Source: Flavobacteriaceae bacterium NBU2977 (GTDB lineage Bacteria > Bacteroidota > Bacteroidia > Flavobacteriales > Flavobacteriaceae). Taken from it: a stretch of 64,000 bases of DNA. The stretch is taken from the NCBI GenBank assembly GCA_019931105.1, contig JAIOUW010000001.1, forward strand, positions 1,972,380-2,036,379, given 5' to 3'. A model generated the notes under the pieces. It did not search any database, was not told the origin of the DNA, and saw only the letters and a list, made by a program, of their open reading frames with translations. This document shows positions 8,285 through 17,188 of the stretch, one piece after another. The first letter of the stretch is position 1. Each line of letters begins with the position of its first letter. The position numbers and the translations under genes were made by a program.

Positions 8285-10651
8285 ATGAAAAATCACATGT
8301 ACCTGTTGCTGATATCTTTCTTGATGATGGCTTCGGCATCTTACGGGCAAGGCGAAATCGAGGGTATCGTTTTGGACAAAAATACTCAGGAACCCATACC
8401 TTATGCAAATATCATTGTTAAATCACATGACAGCTTAATTACTGGGGCGATTACAGACGATACGGGAAAATTTACCCTATCCAAAATAACTATGGGAAGT
8501 TATACTCTTGAAATTCAATATATTGGTTATAAAACCGAAGCGAAATCGATTGTACTCAATGAAGAAAGCAAAAAAATCAACCTTGGCATTATCAATATCG
8601 AAGAGGATGCCGTTGCCTTAGAAGCGGTTGAAGTATCTGGGGAACGCTCTACTATTGAACAGAAGATTGATAGAAAGGTCATTAATGTGGGGAAAGACCT
8701 CACTACTGCTGGAGCTTCCGCCAGCGATATTATGGGGAATATACCATCTGTAAGTATTACCCAAGATGGGGATCTGTCTTTAAGGGGCAATGAAAATGTT
8801 CGTGTACTGGTTGATGGAAAACCTACCAACATTAGCTCGCGTGAACTGCTACAGCAAATACCATCTACATCCATAAAGACTATTGAGCTCATTACCAATC
8901 CTTCGGCAAAGTATAACCCTGAAGGCATGAGCGGCATTGTCAATATCACGTTAAAAAAGGATGCCAATTTAGGTTTTAACGGTTCTCTAAATATAGGATT
9001 TACCTATGGCGAACTTGTACGTTATAATAATTCTCTAAGTTTAAACTATAGAAATGGGAAGGTTAATTTTTATGGTAGTTATGGAAATAGATTGGGCAAG
9101 GGCGTAACTAACGGATTTATTAATAGAAATGTTGAACGTACAGGCCAAGATATTTTAAGTATTGCTGACCGTACATCGCACCTATTCAAATTTGGAGCGG
9201 ATTATTACATTAATGAAAGAAATACATTTTCTGTATACACCAACCAGAACTTTTTTGATGCGGTCACGAATGCGGAACGAAACATTACTTTTTTAGATAT
9301 TCCTGATGCCGATTTCAATCAGTTTGATCTGACCGATAGAGGTAACACTAATGCTTCTTACAATATAGATTTTAAGCATGAATTTTCTAAAGAGGGGCAT
9401 TTCATTGAACTCGAGGTAGATTATAACACCTTAAAAAGCGACACCGATAATGATTTTGATTTTAATTTTAATGGTAATACACCTCTAGCCAATTATGATG
9501 AATTTATAGATGATACCAGTACCAATACGACCATAAATCTAGATTACGTAAATCCACTTTCAGACAATACTACTTTGGAAACTGGTTTGGAAACCCGTTT
9601 AAGACGAACAGAAAACACCTATACAACAGATAGAGCGGATTTCAATAATTCAGATTTTAGATATAATCGATATATATATTCCTTTTATACCACTTTTAGC
9701 CAAAATTTTGGAAAATGGCAGTACAACCTTGGGGTACGGTTAGAAGATTATAATGTAGATACACAGTTTAAAGAGGTCTCGGAAGAACCATTTAATTTTA
9801 CGGACAAGCTCTTTAATGTTTATCCATCAGGATTTTTAAAATATACGCCAAGTGGTGAGGGCAAGAACTCCTATCAATTAAGTTTTAGTAGAAGAATTGA
9901 TAGACCGTCCTTAAATCAAATCAACCCTATTCGTCAGCTTAGTACGCCACAATTGATTCTTTCAGGAAACCCAAGTTTAGTGCCTCAATTCACCAATTCC
10001 GTAGAGCTAAATTATACTAGAAGACTTGAGAAAGGAAATTTCACATTTGGTGGTTTTTACAGAAGAATTAATGACGAAATCAATAGAAGAGGATTCTTTG
10101 ATGAAGACAATCCAACAGTATTAATTGTTGACTATGACAATTTTAATAGCAATGATGCATACGGACTTGAATTGTCCGCTAGCTATCGTCCAACCAATTG
10201 GTGGAGTCTTAACGGAAGTTTTGAGGTGTATTCTAGAAGCCAGAAAGGCTTCATCGAAGGTGAAAGTGTCGAGGTAAGCAATACCTTGATGAACACCAAG
10301 TTGAACAACAGTTTTAAAGCCACGAAGGACTTAACCCTTCAACTGTTTACTTTTTACAGTGGAAAGCAAAGTGTTTTGCAGTATGATTTAAAGGATAACT
10401 TTTTCATGAATATCGGCGCGCGATACAATTTTGCCCAAGGAAAAGGAACGCTAAGTTTAAACTTTAATGATATTTTCGGAACACAGCGTTTTGCATTTGA
10501 AACTTTTAGAACCATAATACAAGAAGGTCAGTTCAAACGCGACTCACGTTCCGTAAATTTAGGGCTGGCCTACCGTTTTGGTAGCGGAAAAAATAAGAGT
10601 ATTAAAAGAAAGAAAAGGGATAAAAACGAAAAGGCAGATAAGCTATTATAA
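8285..10651 (+). CDS. TonB-dependent receptor-like outer membrane beta-barrel protein
   Basis: The 788-residue protein has a signal peptide (about 1-21, ending SYGQ) and a carboxypeptidase-regulatory-like domain (about 24-105, IVLDKNTQEPIPYANIIV). A plug-like region follows (about 125-215, including GNENVRVLVDGKPTN and NPSAKYNPEGMSGIVNI) and then a long barrel. The pattern matches the 'outer membrane beta-barrel family' (PF14905) rather than a classic SusC. The substrate cannot be read from sequence. It is divergent from the LytS gene and followed by a small membrane-protein gene. The start is the ATG before the signal peptide. The very basic, Lys-rich C-terminus after the last strand (KSIKRKKRDKNEK) is slightly unusual. 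Confidence 0.88.
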   Translation: MKNHMYLLLISFLMMASASYGQGEIEGIVLDKNTQEPIPYANIIVKSHDSLITGAITDDTGKFTLSKITMGSYTLEIQYIGYKTEAKSIVLNEESKKINLGIINIEEDAVALEAVEVSGERSTIEQKIDRKVINVGKDLTTAGASASDIMGNIPSVSITQDGDLSLRGNENVRVLVDGKPTNISSRELLQQIPSTSIKTIELITNPSAKYNPEGMSGIVNITLKKDANLGFNGSLNIGFTYGELVRYNNSLSLNYRNGKVNFYGSYGNRLGKGVTNGFINRNVERTGQDILSIADRTSHLFKFGADYYINERNTFSVYTNQNFFDAVTNAERNITFLDIPDADFNQFDLTDRGNTNASYNIDFKHEFSKEGHFIELEVDYNTLKSDTDNDFDFNFNGNTPLANYDEFIDDTSTNTTINLDYVNPLSDNTTLETGLETRLRRTENTYTTDRADFNNSDFRYNRYIYSFYTTFSQNFGKWQYNLGVRLEDYNVDTQFKEVSEEPFNFTDKLFNVYPSGFLKYTPSGEGKNSYQLSFSRRIDRPSLNQINPIRQLSTPQLILSGNPSLVPQFTNSVELNYTRRLEKGNFTFGGFYRRINDEINRRGFFDEDNPTVLIVDYDNFNSNDAYGLELSASYRPTNWWSLNGSFEVYSRSQKGFIEGESVEVSNTLMNTKLNNSFKATKDLTLQLFTFYSGKQSVLQYDLKDNFFMNIGARYNFAQGKGTLSLNFNDIFGTQRFAFETFRTIIQEGQFKRDSRSVNLGLAYRFGSGKNKSIKRKKRDKNEKADKLL

Positions 10652-10712
10652 TTTATAACTAAATTTATTTTCCTCCAGACAAACTTTTTTAGAATTAAGT
10701 ATTAGTGCAGAA

Positions 10713-10871
10713 ATGAAAAAAAATAAAGGGGCAACGGTATTTATTATTGGAATGATGATTATTATACTTGTGCTAACAGTTTTTAAGGATGATAAAATGT
10801 TACAGTATAGTGCTTTGATTCTTGGATTAATAGTCTCGATATATAGCGTGTATATATCTAAAAAATATTGA
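10713..10871 (+). CDS. Small two-helix membrane protein (52 aa)
   Basis: A short frame from ATG 10713 to TGA 10869-10871 encodes 52 residues: a basic start (MKKNKG), a hydrophobic helix (TVFIIGMMIIILVLTVF), a charged turn (KDDK) and a second helix (YSALILGLIVSIYSVYI) ending in KKY. Basic ends and two clean helices argue for a real inner-membrane protein. It begins 61 bp after the receptor gene and may be co-transcribed. No family is recognised. The opposite-strand frame over the same bases looks like a shadow. Confidence 0.6.
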   Translation: MKKNKGATVFIIGMMIIILVLTVFKDDKMLQYSALILGLIVSIYSVYISKKY

Positions 10872-11084
10872 TAGAATTTGAATGCGCACACACTTAAATT
10901 TTGAGCAAATAGGATGTAATGGCTTTTTGAAAGGTGGTATTTTATTCTATTAGGGTAGCGTTTCTGTTAAAGTTGTATAGAATAGTGGACAAGACTATTT
11001 TGTACCAAGGACTTCGAACCGCTCTAGTAGGTTTGAAAATAGCTTTTTCAACTAAGGTCTGAAGATTCCTTGTGACGGTGGTTC

Positions 11085-11429
11085 ATGACGGCCTTGCCAA
11101 AGAAACATATGGTCGAGCATTCATTCCACCCTCAAAACCTTGATGGCCTTCCTTCAACATTCCAAATTGAAACGAAAAAGGAAAAGGAGATGCTCGAAAA
11201 CAGATTCAAGCTCATCGAAGAGGTATTGGAAAAGCGCATTTTTGAAGTAGGTGCGGAAAATGGGGAGCATCCGTCTCTTGTTCCAAGCTTGTGTGTGAAG
11301 TATCATGATAACAAGCTGTTTTTTGCTAGTTCGAACAGGCATGCCGTTCCATTTCCTTTGGGCCGATTGCCCCTCCCTGAGAATATGGGCAATTATGTAT
11401 CCACGAGATTCGTCTGTAAAACCACTTGA
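11085..11429 (+). pseudogene. Hypothetical reading frame, probably part of a decayed gene
   Basis: This 114-codon frame starts at ATG 11085 (an internal ATG lies at 11109, MVEHSFHP). It has a coherent charged segment (KKEKEMLENRFKLIEEVLEK) likely to be helical, then a mixed region ending abruptly in FVCKTT. No domain is recognised. Open frames continue after the stop in other phases, for example a short stretch reading LILKKLSEQSSENSSEL. Together with the start-less frame downstream this suggests a once longer gene now broken. Its position just before tRNA-Arg tail copies fits an old genomic-island remnant. It could still be expressed as a short protein. Confidence 0.4.
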
Positions 11430-11519
11430 TACTCAAAAAGCTATCTGAACAGTCCTCCGAGAATAGCTCCGAGCTGACGGCATCTGCCATTTTCTTGCCA
11501 TGATATTTCCGAAACTTTA

Positions 11520-12155
11520 TGAAACAATGAACCCTGTTTATAAAAAGCAATATGAAAGTGTTACTCTGGCTTCCTATGTAAAGAATGCGGAACGGATGAA
11601 CGCCCCTTTCGAAAAATACCCGAAAGACTATATCGCATTTTCAATGCGAAAGGTTTCTATTTCATAAAGGTAGAAAAAGGTTTCGAGGTCAAGTCCATTT
11701 ACACGGACAACCGAACGAGTTACCCATTGCCGAAAAGAACAAGTCAATATTTGAGTTCTATACCCAATCTTAACATAACATTGCAGGGACAACGAACCGT
11801 TATCAATGGACTCATCGAGGAGGGTAGCAACGTTCTCAAAAACCTATGGGCGGGTCATCTCATGGAAAGGGGTGTCTACGATAAGGTCGCCTTTATACTG
11901 ACCAGTGAAAAAGCCTATCCGAACCTGCATCGAGAGATGATGCGGCGCCATATGGACAATGAGCTTCGGGAGTGTATGAGCCAGGTAATCAAACTAAAAA
12001 CAAGTATCCAACAAAACCGTTTGCTTAGAAAAGGGGTTTACGCCGTTAGTTCGCTCTTGGGAGGTAGCAGCAATAAAACCGGAGAGATGTACAATGGGTT
12101 TAAGGACGAGTTTACGGTTTTTACACAATATAAAGGGCATGGTCTAGGGTTTTGA
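11520..12155 (+). pseudogene. Broken gene of unknown function; C-terminal part open
   Basis: The frame ending at 12155 is open back to 11556 but has no ATG until deep inside (LWAGHLMERG). The first usable start is TTG at 11727 and the frame clearly continues upstream of it (RLYRIFNAKGFYFIKVEKG). An overlapping frame from about 11520 (MNPVYKKQYESVTLASYV, then KNAERMNAPFEKYPKD) also looks protein-like and ends at a TAA near 11665. This points to a frameshift between the two. The C-terminal 142 residues are mostly helical with many charged residues (REMMRRHMDNELRECMSQV). I do not recognise the family. A good terminator follows at 12187. Confidence 0.45.
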
Positions 12156-12186
12156 TATTAATTTAGGATGCGGTTATGAGATTTTG

Positions 12187-12207
12187 CGCCCTTACGGGCG
12201 TTTTTTT
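12187..12207 (+). terminator. Rho-independent terminator
   Basis: A CGCCC/GGGCG stem with loop TTAC (12187-12200) is followed by seven T. It lies 32 bp after the broken gene that ends at 12155 and in the same orientation. Confidence 0.8.
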
Positions 12208-12289
12208 GTGGATAGGGAGAAGAAGAGAAAAGTACAATTTAAGGCCAAAAAGAACCATATTAACCTATATTACCCCAATTTTTGAGTGC

Positions 12290-12329
12290 AAATAAAAAAG
12301 ACTTTAAAGAAATTAATCCTTAAAGTCTT
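12290..12329 (-). terminator. Terminator of downstream tRNA-tail unit C
   Basis: Stem AAGACTTTAA/TTAAAGTCTT (12299-12308 with 12320-12329). On the minus strand it is followed by a T-rich tract (complement of AAATAAAAAA). It stands next to the tRNA-Arg tail copy at 12339-12356. Confidence 0.65.
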
Positions 12330-12338
12330 GATATTCAA

Positions 12339-12356
12339 GTGATCGCGACAGGATTG
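12339..12356 (-). repeat. Copy C of tRNA-Arg 3' tail
   Basis: The sequence repeats the 3' end of tRNA-Arg (GTGATCGCG-CAGGATT on the plus strand) with one mismatch over 17 bases compared with 12638-12654. Only the 3' tail is present. It may be an attachment-site scar or a relic of a duplicated tRNA. Confidence 0.6.
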
Positions 12357-12413
12357 TTTCACTTCCTTGGCGCTCCGTTTTGAAAACCACAAAAGGAAAC
12401 ATTTCGCATTTCC

Positions 12414-12447
12414 AAAAAAAAAAGCGAGCTTCATTTTTGAAACTCGC
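12414..12447 (-). terminator. Terminator of downstream tRNA-tail unit B
   Basis: Stem GCGAG...CTCGC (12424-12428 with 12443-12447) extended by TTC/GAA. On the minus strand it is followed by a long T run (complement of the A run ending at 12423). It belongs to the tail copy at 12477-12493. Confidence 0.65.
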
Positions 12448-12476
12448 TCATATTTCCACTTTTTTGTGGTTTATCC

Positions 12477-12493
12477 GTGATCGCGGCAGGATT
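12477..12493 (-). repeat. Copy B of tRNA-Arg 3' tail
   Basis: Seventeen bases are identical to 12638-12654, the discriminator, acceptor strand and T-arm side of tRNA-Arg. The match then stops. Copies B and C share further similarity (CCTTGGC a few bases on) that the intact tRNA lacks, so one may derive from the other. Confidence 0.65.
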
Positions 12494-12593
12494 GGATATC
12501 CTTGGCAATACATGTTGCAAATACAAAAACTCGCAGCTATCGCTGCCGGCCCTTTATTTTTGTCCGAATCCACAAACAAGTTTGGGCTTCTTC

Positions 12594-12626
12594 CAAAAAT
12601 AAAGAACCACGCCTTGAGGCGTGGTT
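12594..12626 (-). terminator. Terminator of tRNA-Arg
   Basis: Perfect stem AACCACGCC/GGCGTGGTT with loop TTGA (12605-12626). On the minus strand it is followed by a T-rich tract. It sits 12 bases after the tRNA 3' end. Confidence 0.8.
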
Positions 12627-12638
12627 TTGTGAGTGTCG

Positions 12639-12712
12639 TGATCGCGGCAGGATTCGAACCTGCGACCGTCTGCTTAGAAGGCAGATGCTCTATCCAGCTG
12701 AGCTACGCGACC
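12639..12712 (-). tRNA. tRNA-Arg (anticodon TCT)
   Basis: Minus strand: acceptor GGTCGCG pairs with CGCGATC (one G-T pair), discriminator A, no encoded CCA. The anticodon arm is TCTGC-CTTCTAA-GCAGA with anticodon TCT, which reads AGA. The T-arm contains GGTTCGAATCC. Length is 74 nt. Its 3' end is repeated twice downstream, each copy with its own terminator. Confidence 0.95.
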
Positions 12713-12729
12713 ATTTTCAAATGCGCGTG

Positions 12730-12757
12730 CAAACTTACTAAAAAATATAGATTCGAA
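12730..12757 (-). promoter_or_regulatory. Probable tRNA-Arg promoter
   Basis: Minus strand TAAGTTTG at 12737-12730 fits the Bacteroidota -7 element TAnnTTTG and lies 17 bases before the tRNA 5' end. The -33 region (TTTTCG around 12757-12754) is only a weak match. Confidence 0.55.
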
Positions 12758-12821
12758 AACCGTAAAATACGGCAAATTATCGAAGTATTTCGATCAATTC
12801 GTTGCGAATGAAACCACTTGA

Positions 12822-15053
12822 TCAAGCATCTAGAAGTATCTCAAGGATTTGAATGGCCGCCTCTGGTATTTTCGAACCTGGGCCAAAAATGGCAACGGCA
12901 CCCGAATCGAACAAAAATTGATAGTCTTGTTTGGGTATTACGCCGCCTACGATGACCATGATATCTTCCCTTCCGAAAAACTTAAGCTCTTCTATCACCT
13001 GCGGTACGAGTGTTTTATGTCCCGCGGCCAGTGATGAAACGCCTAAAATATGCACATCATTTTCCACGGCCTGTTTTGCCGCTTCTTTTGGGGTTTGGAA
13101 CAAGGGGCCGATATCTACATCAAAACCGAGATCGGCATACCCCGTGGCGATTACCTTTGCCCCACGATCATGGCCGTCCTGTCCCATTTTGGCAATCATA
13201 ATGCGTGGTCTGCGACCTTCTTTTTCGGCGAATCGGTCGGCCATTTCACGAGCTTTTTCAAAGCTCCCATCATTTTTGATTTCTTTTGAATACACTCCAG
13301 TAACGGATTGAATTGGTGCTGTGTGCCTGCCAAATGCTTTCTCCAGGGCATCGCTAATTTCTCCCAGTGTTGCCCTTGCCCTAGCGGCCTCTATGGCCAA
13401 AGCTAACAAATTTCCTTTTTCCTTTAGAAGTTCGGTGTCAGCTTCGGAAGTCGGGTAAGTTACATATCGGTGTTCTTGATTTTCTTCCAATACAGTCGAA
13501 TCCATTTTCATCCGGGCAGCTTCCTCCAATTGTTTTAGACTGGCATGGACTTTAGTATTGTCGCGCGTGTTTTTTAAAACGTCCAATCGCTCGATCTGCT
13601 GTCGCCGCACCTCATTATTGTCTACTTCCAAAATATGAAGTTCATCTTCTTCTTCAAGTTGATATTTATTGAGGCCGACGATTATATCGCGTCCGCTATC
13701 TATTCGCGCCTGTTTTTTTGCTGCGGCTTCCTCGATTCGCATTTTAGGGATTCCGGCTTCGATTGCCTTGGTCATTCCACCTAATTCTTCGATTTCTTTG
13801 ATATGCTCCCATGCCTTTTGACAGAGTTTTTCCGTTAGAGACTCCACATAAAAGCTTCCGCCCCACGGATCTACCGTCTTTGTTATTTTGGTTTCCTCTT
13901 GTAAAAAAAGCTGGGTATTTCGGGCGATACGAGCTGAGAAATCGGTTGGGAGGGCTATGGCCTCGTCCAAGGCATTAGTGTGCAGGCTTTGTGTTCCACC
14001 GAAAACCGCTGACATGGCCTCAATGGTAGTTCTGGCGACATTGTTAAAAGGGTCTTGTTCGGTGAGGCTCCATCCACTGGTCTGACAATGGGCCCGTAGG
14101 GTCAAAGATTTTTCATTTTTCGGCTCGAATTGCTTGACGAGTTTGGCCCAGAGTATTCTTGCGGCGCGCAGTTTGGCGATTTCCATGAAATGGTTCATGC
14201 CAATGCCCCAAAAGAATGAAAGACGTGGGGCGAAACTATCAATGTTCATCCCTGCCTGCAGCCCTGTTCTAATATATTCCAAACCATCTGCCAAGGTATA
14301 CGCCAATTCGATATCTGCCGTAGCACCAGCTTCGTGCATGTGATATCCTGAGATACTGATACTATTGAATTTGGGCATTTTTTTGCTGGAATACTCAAAA
14401 ATATCCGACACGATCTGCATTGAAGGTTTTGGCGGGTAGATGTAGGTATTGCGAACCATAAATTCTTTCAGGATGTCGTTCTGTATTGTCCCTGCCAAGT
14501 CTTTGGGCGATACCCCCTGTTCTTCTGCCGCAACTATATAAAAGGCCATTATAGGCAATACGGCACCGTTCATGGTCATAGAAACCGACATTTCTTTTAA
14601 TGGAATGCCATCAAAAAGAACTTTCATGTCTTCGACCGAGTCGATGGCGACACCTGCTTTGCCAACATCGCCAGTGACACGTTCATGATCGCTGTCGTAC
14701 CCTCTATGGGTCGCAAGGTCAAATGCTACCGAGAGTCCCTTTTGCCCTGCGGCCAGATTTCTTCTGTAAAAAGCATTGCTTTCGGCCGCTGTTGAGAAAC
14801 CCGCGTATTGTCGGATCGTCCAGGGGCGGCGAACATACATGCTAGCGTATGGGCCACGCAGGTACGGAGGTATACCGGCGGCAAAATTAAGATGTTCTGT
14901 TTGCCCGATATCGGCCATGGTGTATTTATTATGAATACGAATACCCTCGGCGGTTTCAAAGACTTGATCTTCAATTTTTAAATCTTCATCGCTGCCCTTG
15001 CCATCTTCAAGGGAACACTTCAATTCGATATGTTGGATGTCTTTTCTACTCAT
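12822..15053 (-). CDS. scpA: Methylmalonyl-CoA mutase large (catalytic, B12-binding) subunit
   Basis: The 743-residue protein carries the mutase TIM-barrel domain ([31 protein letters not shown]) and a C-terminal B12-binding domain from about residue 600 with the cobalt-ligating motif [11 protein letters not shown]. It interconverts (R)-methylmalonyl-CoA and succinyl-CoA using adenosylcobalamin. This serves propionate, branched-chain amino acid and odd-chain fatty acid breakdown, or the reverse route. It overlaps the small-subunit gene by 8 bp, so the pair is co-translated. Length and motifs are normal. The gene is also called mutB. Confidence 0.96.
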   Translation of the reverse strand: MSRKDIQHIELKCSLEDGKGSDEDLKIEDQVFETAEGIRIHNKYTMADIGQTEHLNFAAGIPPYLRGPYASMYVRRPWTIRQYAGFSTAAESNAFYRRNLAAGQKGLSVAFDLATHRGYDSDHERVTGDVGKAGVAIDSVEDMKVLFDGIPLKEMSVSMTMNGAVLPIMAFYIVAAEEQGVSPKDLAGTIQNDILKEFMVRNTYIYPPKPSMQIVSDIFEYSSKKMPKFNSISISGYHMHEAGATADIELAYTLADGLEYIRTGLQAGMNIDSFAPRLSFFWGIGMNHFMEIAKLRAARILWAKLVKQFEPKNEKSLTLRAHCQTSGWSLTEQDPFNNVARTTIEAMSAVFGGTQSLHTNALDEAIALPTDFSARIARNTQLFLQEETKITKTVDPWGGSFYVESLTEKLCQKAWEHIKEIEELGGMTKAIEAGIPKMRIEEAAAKKQARIDSGRDIIVGLNKYQLEEEDELHILEVDNNEVRRQQIERLDVLKNTRDNTKVHASLKQLEEAARMKMDSTVLEENQEHRYVTYPTSEADTELLKEKGNLLALAIEAARARATLGEISDALEKAFGRHTAPIQSVTGVYSKEIKNDGSFEKAREMADRFAEKEGRRPRIMIAKMGQDGHDRGAKVIATGYADLGFDVDIGPLFQTPKEAAKQAVENDVHILGVSSLAAGHKTLVPQVIEELKFFGREDIMVIVGGVIPKQDYQFLFDSGAVAIFGPGSKIPEAAIQILEILLDA

Positions 15054-16422
15054 CTACTAAACGTTTCTGCTCCATTTTTTCGGCCAATCTTTTTTCAAGA
15101 ATGGGCTCGATAAGGGTCTTACGTTTGTTTGTTCTTACAAATGGGTTAAGCTCTATATCATTCTTCATCAGATCGTTTAGATTTTGATACTTATTGGATC
15201 CTATCAAAATCTCTTTTTCGCCGTCGATTAGATCTTGCTCTTTTTTTGCACTTTCCCTAATTTTTTTTTGGATGGTATGGTTTTTCAACTGTTTTAAAAA
15301 TCCGCCGCTCGCCTCAATATCCTTAAATAGTGTCAATGCTTTTTCCGCTAACTGCGAAGTCAGCGTCTCGATGTAATAACTTCCATCAGTGGGATTAGCT
15401 ACGTTGTCAAAATAGGACTCGTTCTTTAGGATCAATAATTGGTTTCGCGCAATGCGCGTTCCAAATTCATTGTATCTGTGATAGATTTCGTCATAAGGTA
15501 AATTTACGATCGTGTCAGCCCCTCCTAAAATCGCCGACATGCACTCGGATGTCGTGCGTAACATATTTACATTATAATCGTATAGTGTTTTGTTTCTCCT
15601 TGAAGGGGTGGCAACAATTTGACAGTTACGGGTTAAACCGTATTCACTGCTAAGCGATTTCCAAAGTATCCGCATAGCCCTCAATTTGGCTATTTCAAAG
15701 AAGTAATTGGATCCCACGGCCATTTTAAAAACGATTCCGTGGTCGATTTTTACCAATCCATGATTCAAATACTCATTGGCATGGGCAAGGGCGTAGGCCA
15801 GTTGTTGAACCATATTGGCACCTGCATTTTGATATATCGCTGCATCTACGCTAATTGCAGTATTCGGTTCAATATGCGAAAATCTTGAAACGATATGCTC
15901 AAGGATTTCATGGTCTTTTTGCAGGTTATAAAACCAATTTCCACTTCTGGCCAAGTGTCCGATGATGTCTAGATTTATATGGAATTGCCCTGTTGACTTT
16001 TGTTGAAAATCAAGTAATTGGTCTACGTATTCAGAAGAAAGAAACCTTAGATCAAAATGAACAGGAACGAGGTTCAGGTCAATATTTCTAAGCAGTTTAT
16101 CAATTTTGATTTCTTCGGAAGTAATTTCAAAAACTAAACTTTCAGCTCCTTTTTGCAGAATATCCAACGCCCTAAGGTTTGAAGTTTTGGCATCGGCGGT
16201 AAAGATTTTCTGGCCAATCTTCCAAGGGCTGCTCGTTCTAAGGTTGGATCGTTGTCGTTTTTTTAGGTCTTCACTATGGTAAAATGGCTTGACCTTTATG
16301 CCTTCAGGCGATTCCCATACCAAAGTGTTATTGTAATCCGCTCCCTTGAGGTCATATTGGATTTTTTGTTTCCAAGCCTTGGCGGATACTTCATCGAATT
16401 CTTCAAATAACCGAGATGCCAT
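15046..16422 (-). CDS. mutA: Methylmalonyl-CoA mutase small subunit
   Basis: The 458-residue protein is similar in plan to the mutase barrel of the large subunit ([25 protein letters not shown] appears in shortened parallel form) but has no B12-binding domain and no DGHDRG motif. In this heterodimeric enzyme the small subunit is structural. I chose ATG 16422 ([11 protein letters not shown]); a TTG two codons upstream is less likely. It overlaps the catalytic-subunit gene by 8 bp. At 458 residues it is shorter than the 600-plus-residue actinobacterial forms, as is usual in Bacteroidota. Confidence 0.93.
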   Translation of the reverse strand: MASRLFEEFDEVSAKAWKQKIQYDLKGADYNNTLVWESPEGIKVKPFYHSEDLKKRQRSNLRTSSPWKIGQKIFTADAKTSNLRALDILQKGAESLVFEITSEEIKIDKLLRNIDLNLVPVHFDLRFLSSEYVDQLLDFQQKSTGQFHINLDIIGHLARSGNWFYNLQKDHEILEHIVSRFSHIEPNTAISVDAAIYQNAGANMVQQLAYALAHANEYLNHGLVKIDHGIVFKMAVGSNYFFEIAKLRAMRILWKSLSSEYGLTRNCQIVATPSRRNKTLYDYNVNMLRTTSECMSAILGGADTIVNLPYDEIYHRYNEFGTRIARNQLLILKNESYFDNVANPTDGSYYIETLTSQLAEKALTLFKDIEASGGFLKQLKNHTIQKKIRESAKKEQDLIDGEKEILIGSNKYQNLNDLMKNDIELNPFVRTNKRKTLIEPILEKRLAEKMEQKRLVDE

Positions 16423-16542
16423 ATACAAAAGTAACCAACTCTCAATTGATGTGAAATATTATAGCGGTCAAGTCGGTAAAACTTTATGTGAAGAAAGCAT
16501 TTTTTTATTTACACCAAGGCACAAGCAAGTTTAGCTTTTCCA

Positions 16543-16578
16543 TAAATATAAAAACCAGATGGATGCCTATCCGGTTTT
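16543..16578 (-). terminator. Terminator next to tRNA-fMet tail copy
   Basis: Stem AAAACCAGAT/ATCCGGTTTT with one mismatch (16551-16560 with 16569-16578). On the minus strand it runs into a T-rich tract. It directly follows the duplicated tRNA-fMet tail at 16579. Confidence 0.65.
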
Positions 16579-16640
16579 CTTTGTAGCGGGGACTGGTCTC
16601 CCTTCGGCTGCGCTCAGGGTAAACTTCTCGTCCAGTCCTT
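16579..16640 (-). repeat. tRNA-fMet 3' tail copy with a palindromic repeat in the T-arm position
   Basis: Bases 16579-16596 repeat 16697-16714 exactly over 18 bases, the 3' tail of tRNA-fMet and its flank. Where the T-loop should follow, a palindrome-family sequence (CCTTCGGCTGCGCTCAGGG) is present. After it CCAGTCC can pair with GGACTGG of the tail. It looks like a tRNA 3' fragment whose T-loop was replaced by a REP-like element. Confidence 0.6.
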
Positions 16641-16665
16641 AGATCTTTTTCCGGAGGTCATGCAA

Positions 16666-16693
16666 TAAAAAAGACCTTACTTTAGTAAGGCCT
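16666..16693 (-). terminator. Terminator of tRNA-fMet
   Basis: Stem CCTTAC/GTAAGG (16675-16680 with 16685-16690), extended by two outer pairs, followed on the minus strand by a T run. It lies 8 bases past the tRNA 3' end. Confidence 0.75.
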
Positions 16694-16701
16694 CAACTTT
16701 G

Positions 16702-16774
<73 letters not shown>

Positions 16775-17089
16775 ATGTATGTCGTTTGTTTCTTTTAGAA
16801 ACGGGTTTTTCAAAATGTTTGCCCAGTTAAGTAGGTACTTCATCCTGAGCGTAGTCGAAGGGTACTGCTCTACCCCGCGATGTATGTCGTTTGTTTCTTT
16901 TAGAAACGGGTTTTTCAAAATGTTTGCCCAGTTAAGTAGGTACTTCATCCTGAGCGTAGTCGAAGGGTACTGCTCTACCCCGCGATGTATGTCGTTTGTT
17001 TCTTTTAGAAACGGGTTTTTCAAAATGTTTGCCCAGTTAAGTAGGTACTTCATCCTGAGCGCAGTCGAAGGGTACTGCTCTACCCCGCG
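16775..17089 (-). repeat. Three 105-bp tandem repeats carrying tRNA-fMet 5' ends and REP-like palindromes
   Basis: The motif TGCTCTACCCCGCG recurs at 16761 (intact tRNA), 16866, 16971 and 17076, exactly 105 bp apart. Each unit holds about 17 bases of the tRNA 5' end, a spacer (GTCGTTTGTTTCTTTTAG and following) and a palindrome-family sequence (CATCCTGAGCG-AGTCGAAGG). The units differ by single bases. On the minus strand they lie between a good promoter at 17100-17131 and the intact tRNA. Confidence 0.9.
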
Positions 17090-17099
17090 ATGTGAACCG

Positions 17100-17131
17100 C
17101 AAATATACGATGGTTTTTTAGTTATTTCAAA
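17100..17131 (-). promoter_or_regulatory. Promoter, apparently the native tRNA-fMet promoter
   Basis: Minus strand TTTG (17131-17128), 20 bases, then TATATTTG (17107-17100) fits the Bacteroidota consensus. The first tRNA 5' fragment begins at 17089, the spacing expected for a tRNA promoter. The intact tRNA is now 315 bp further on. Confidence 0.72.
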
Positions 17132-17188
17132 AGAATGCCCGAAGAATATTTTTAAGTCGATACCGTCAAAAAACCATATTATTGCATT

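Noticed and set aside
10646..10891. Minus-strand 81-codon frame
   Set aside because: It mirrors the small membrane protein on the plus strand, which has better ends and start.
12380..12811. Open frames across tRNA-Arg
   Set aside because: They run through the tRNA and its terminators; no start context or domain.
16775..17089. CRISPR array
   Set aside because: Units are tandem with no unique spacers and no cas genes; each carries a tRNA fragment.
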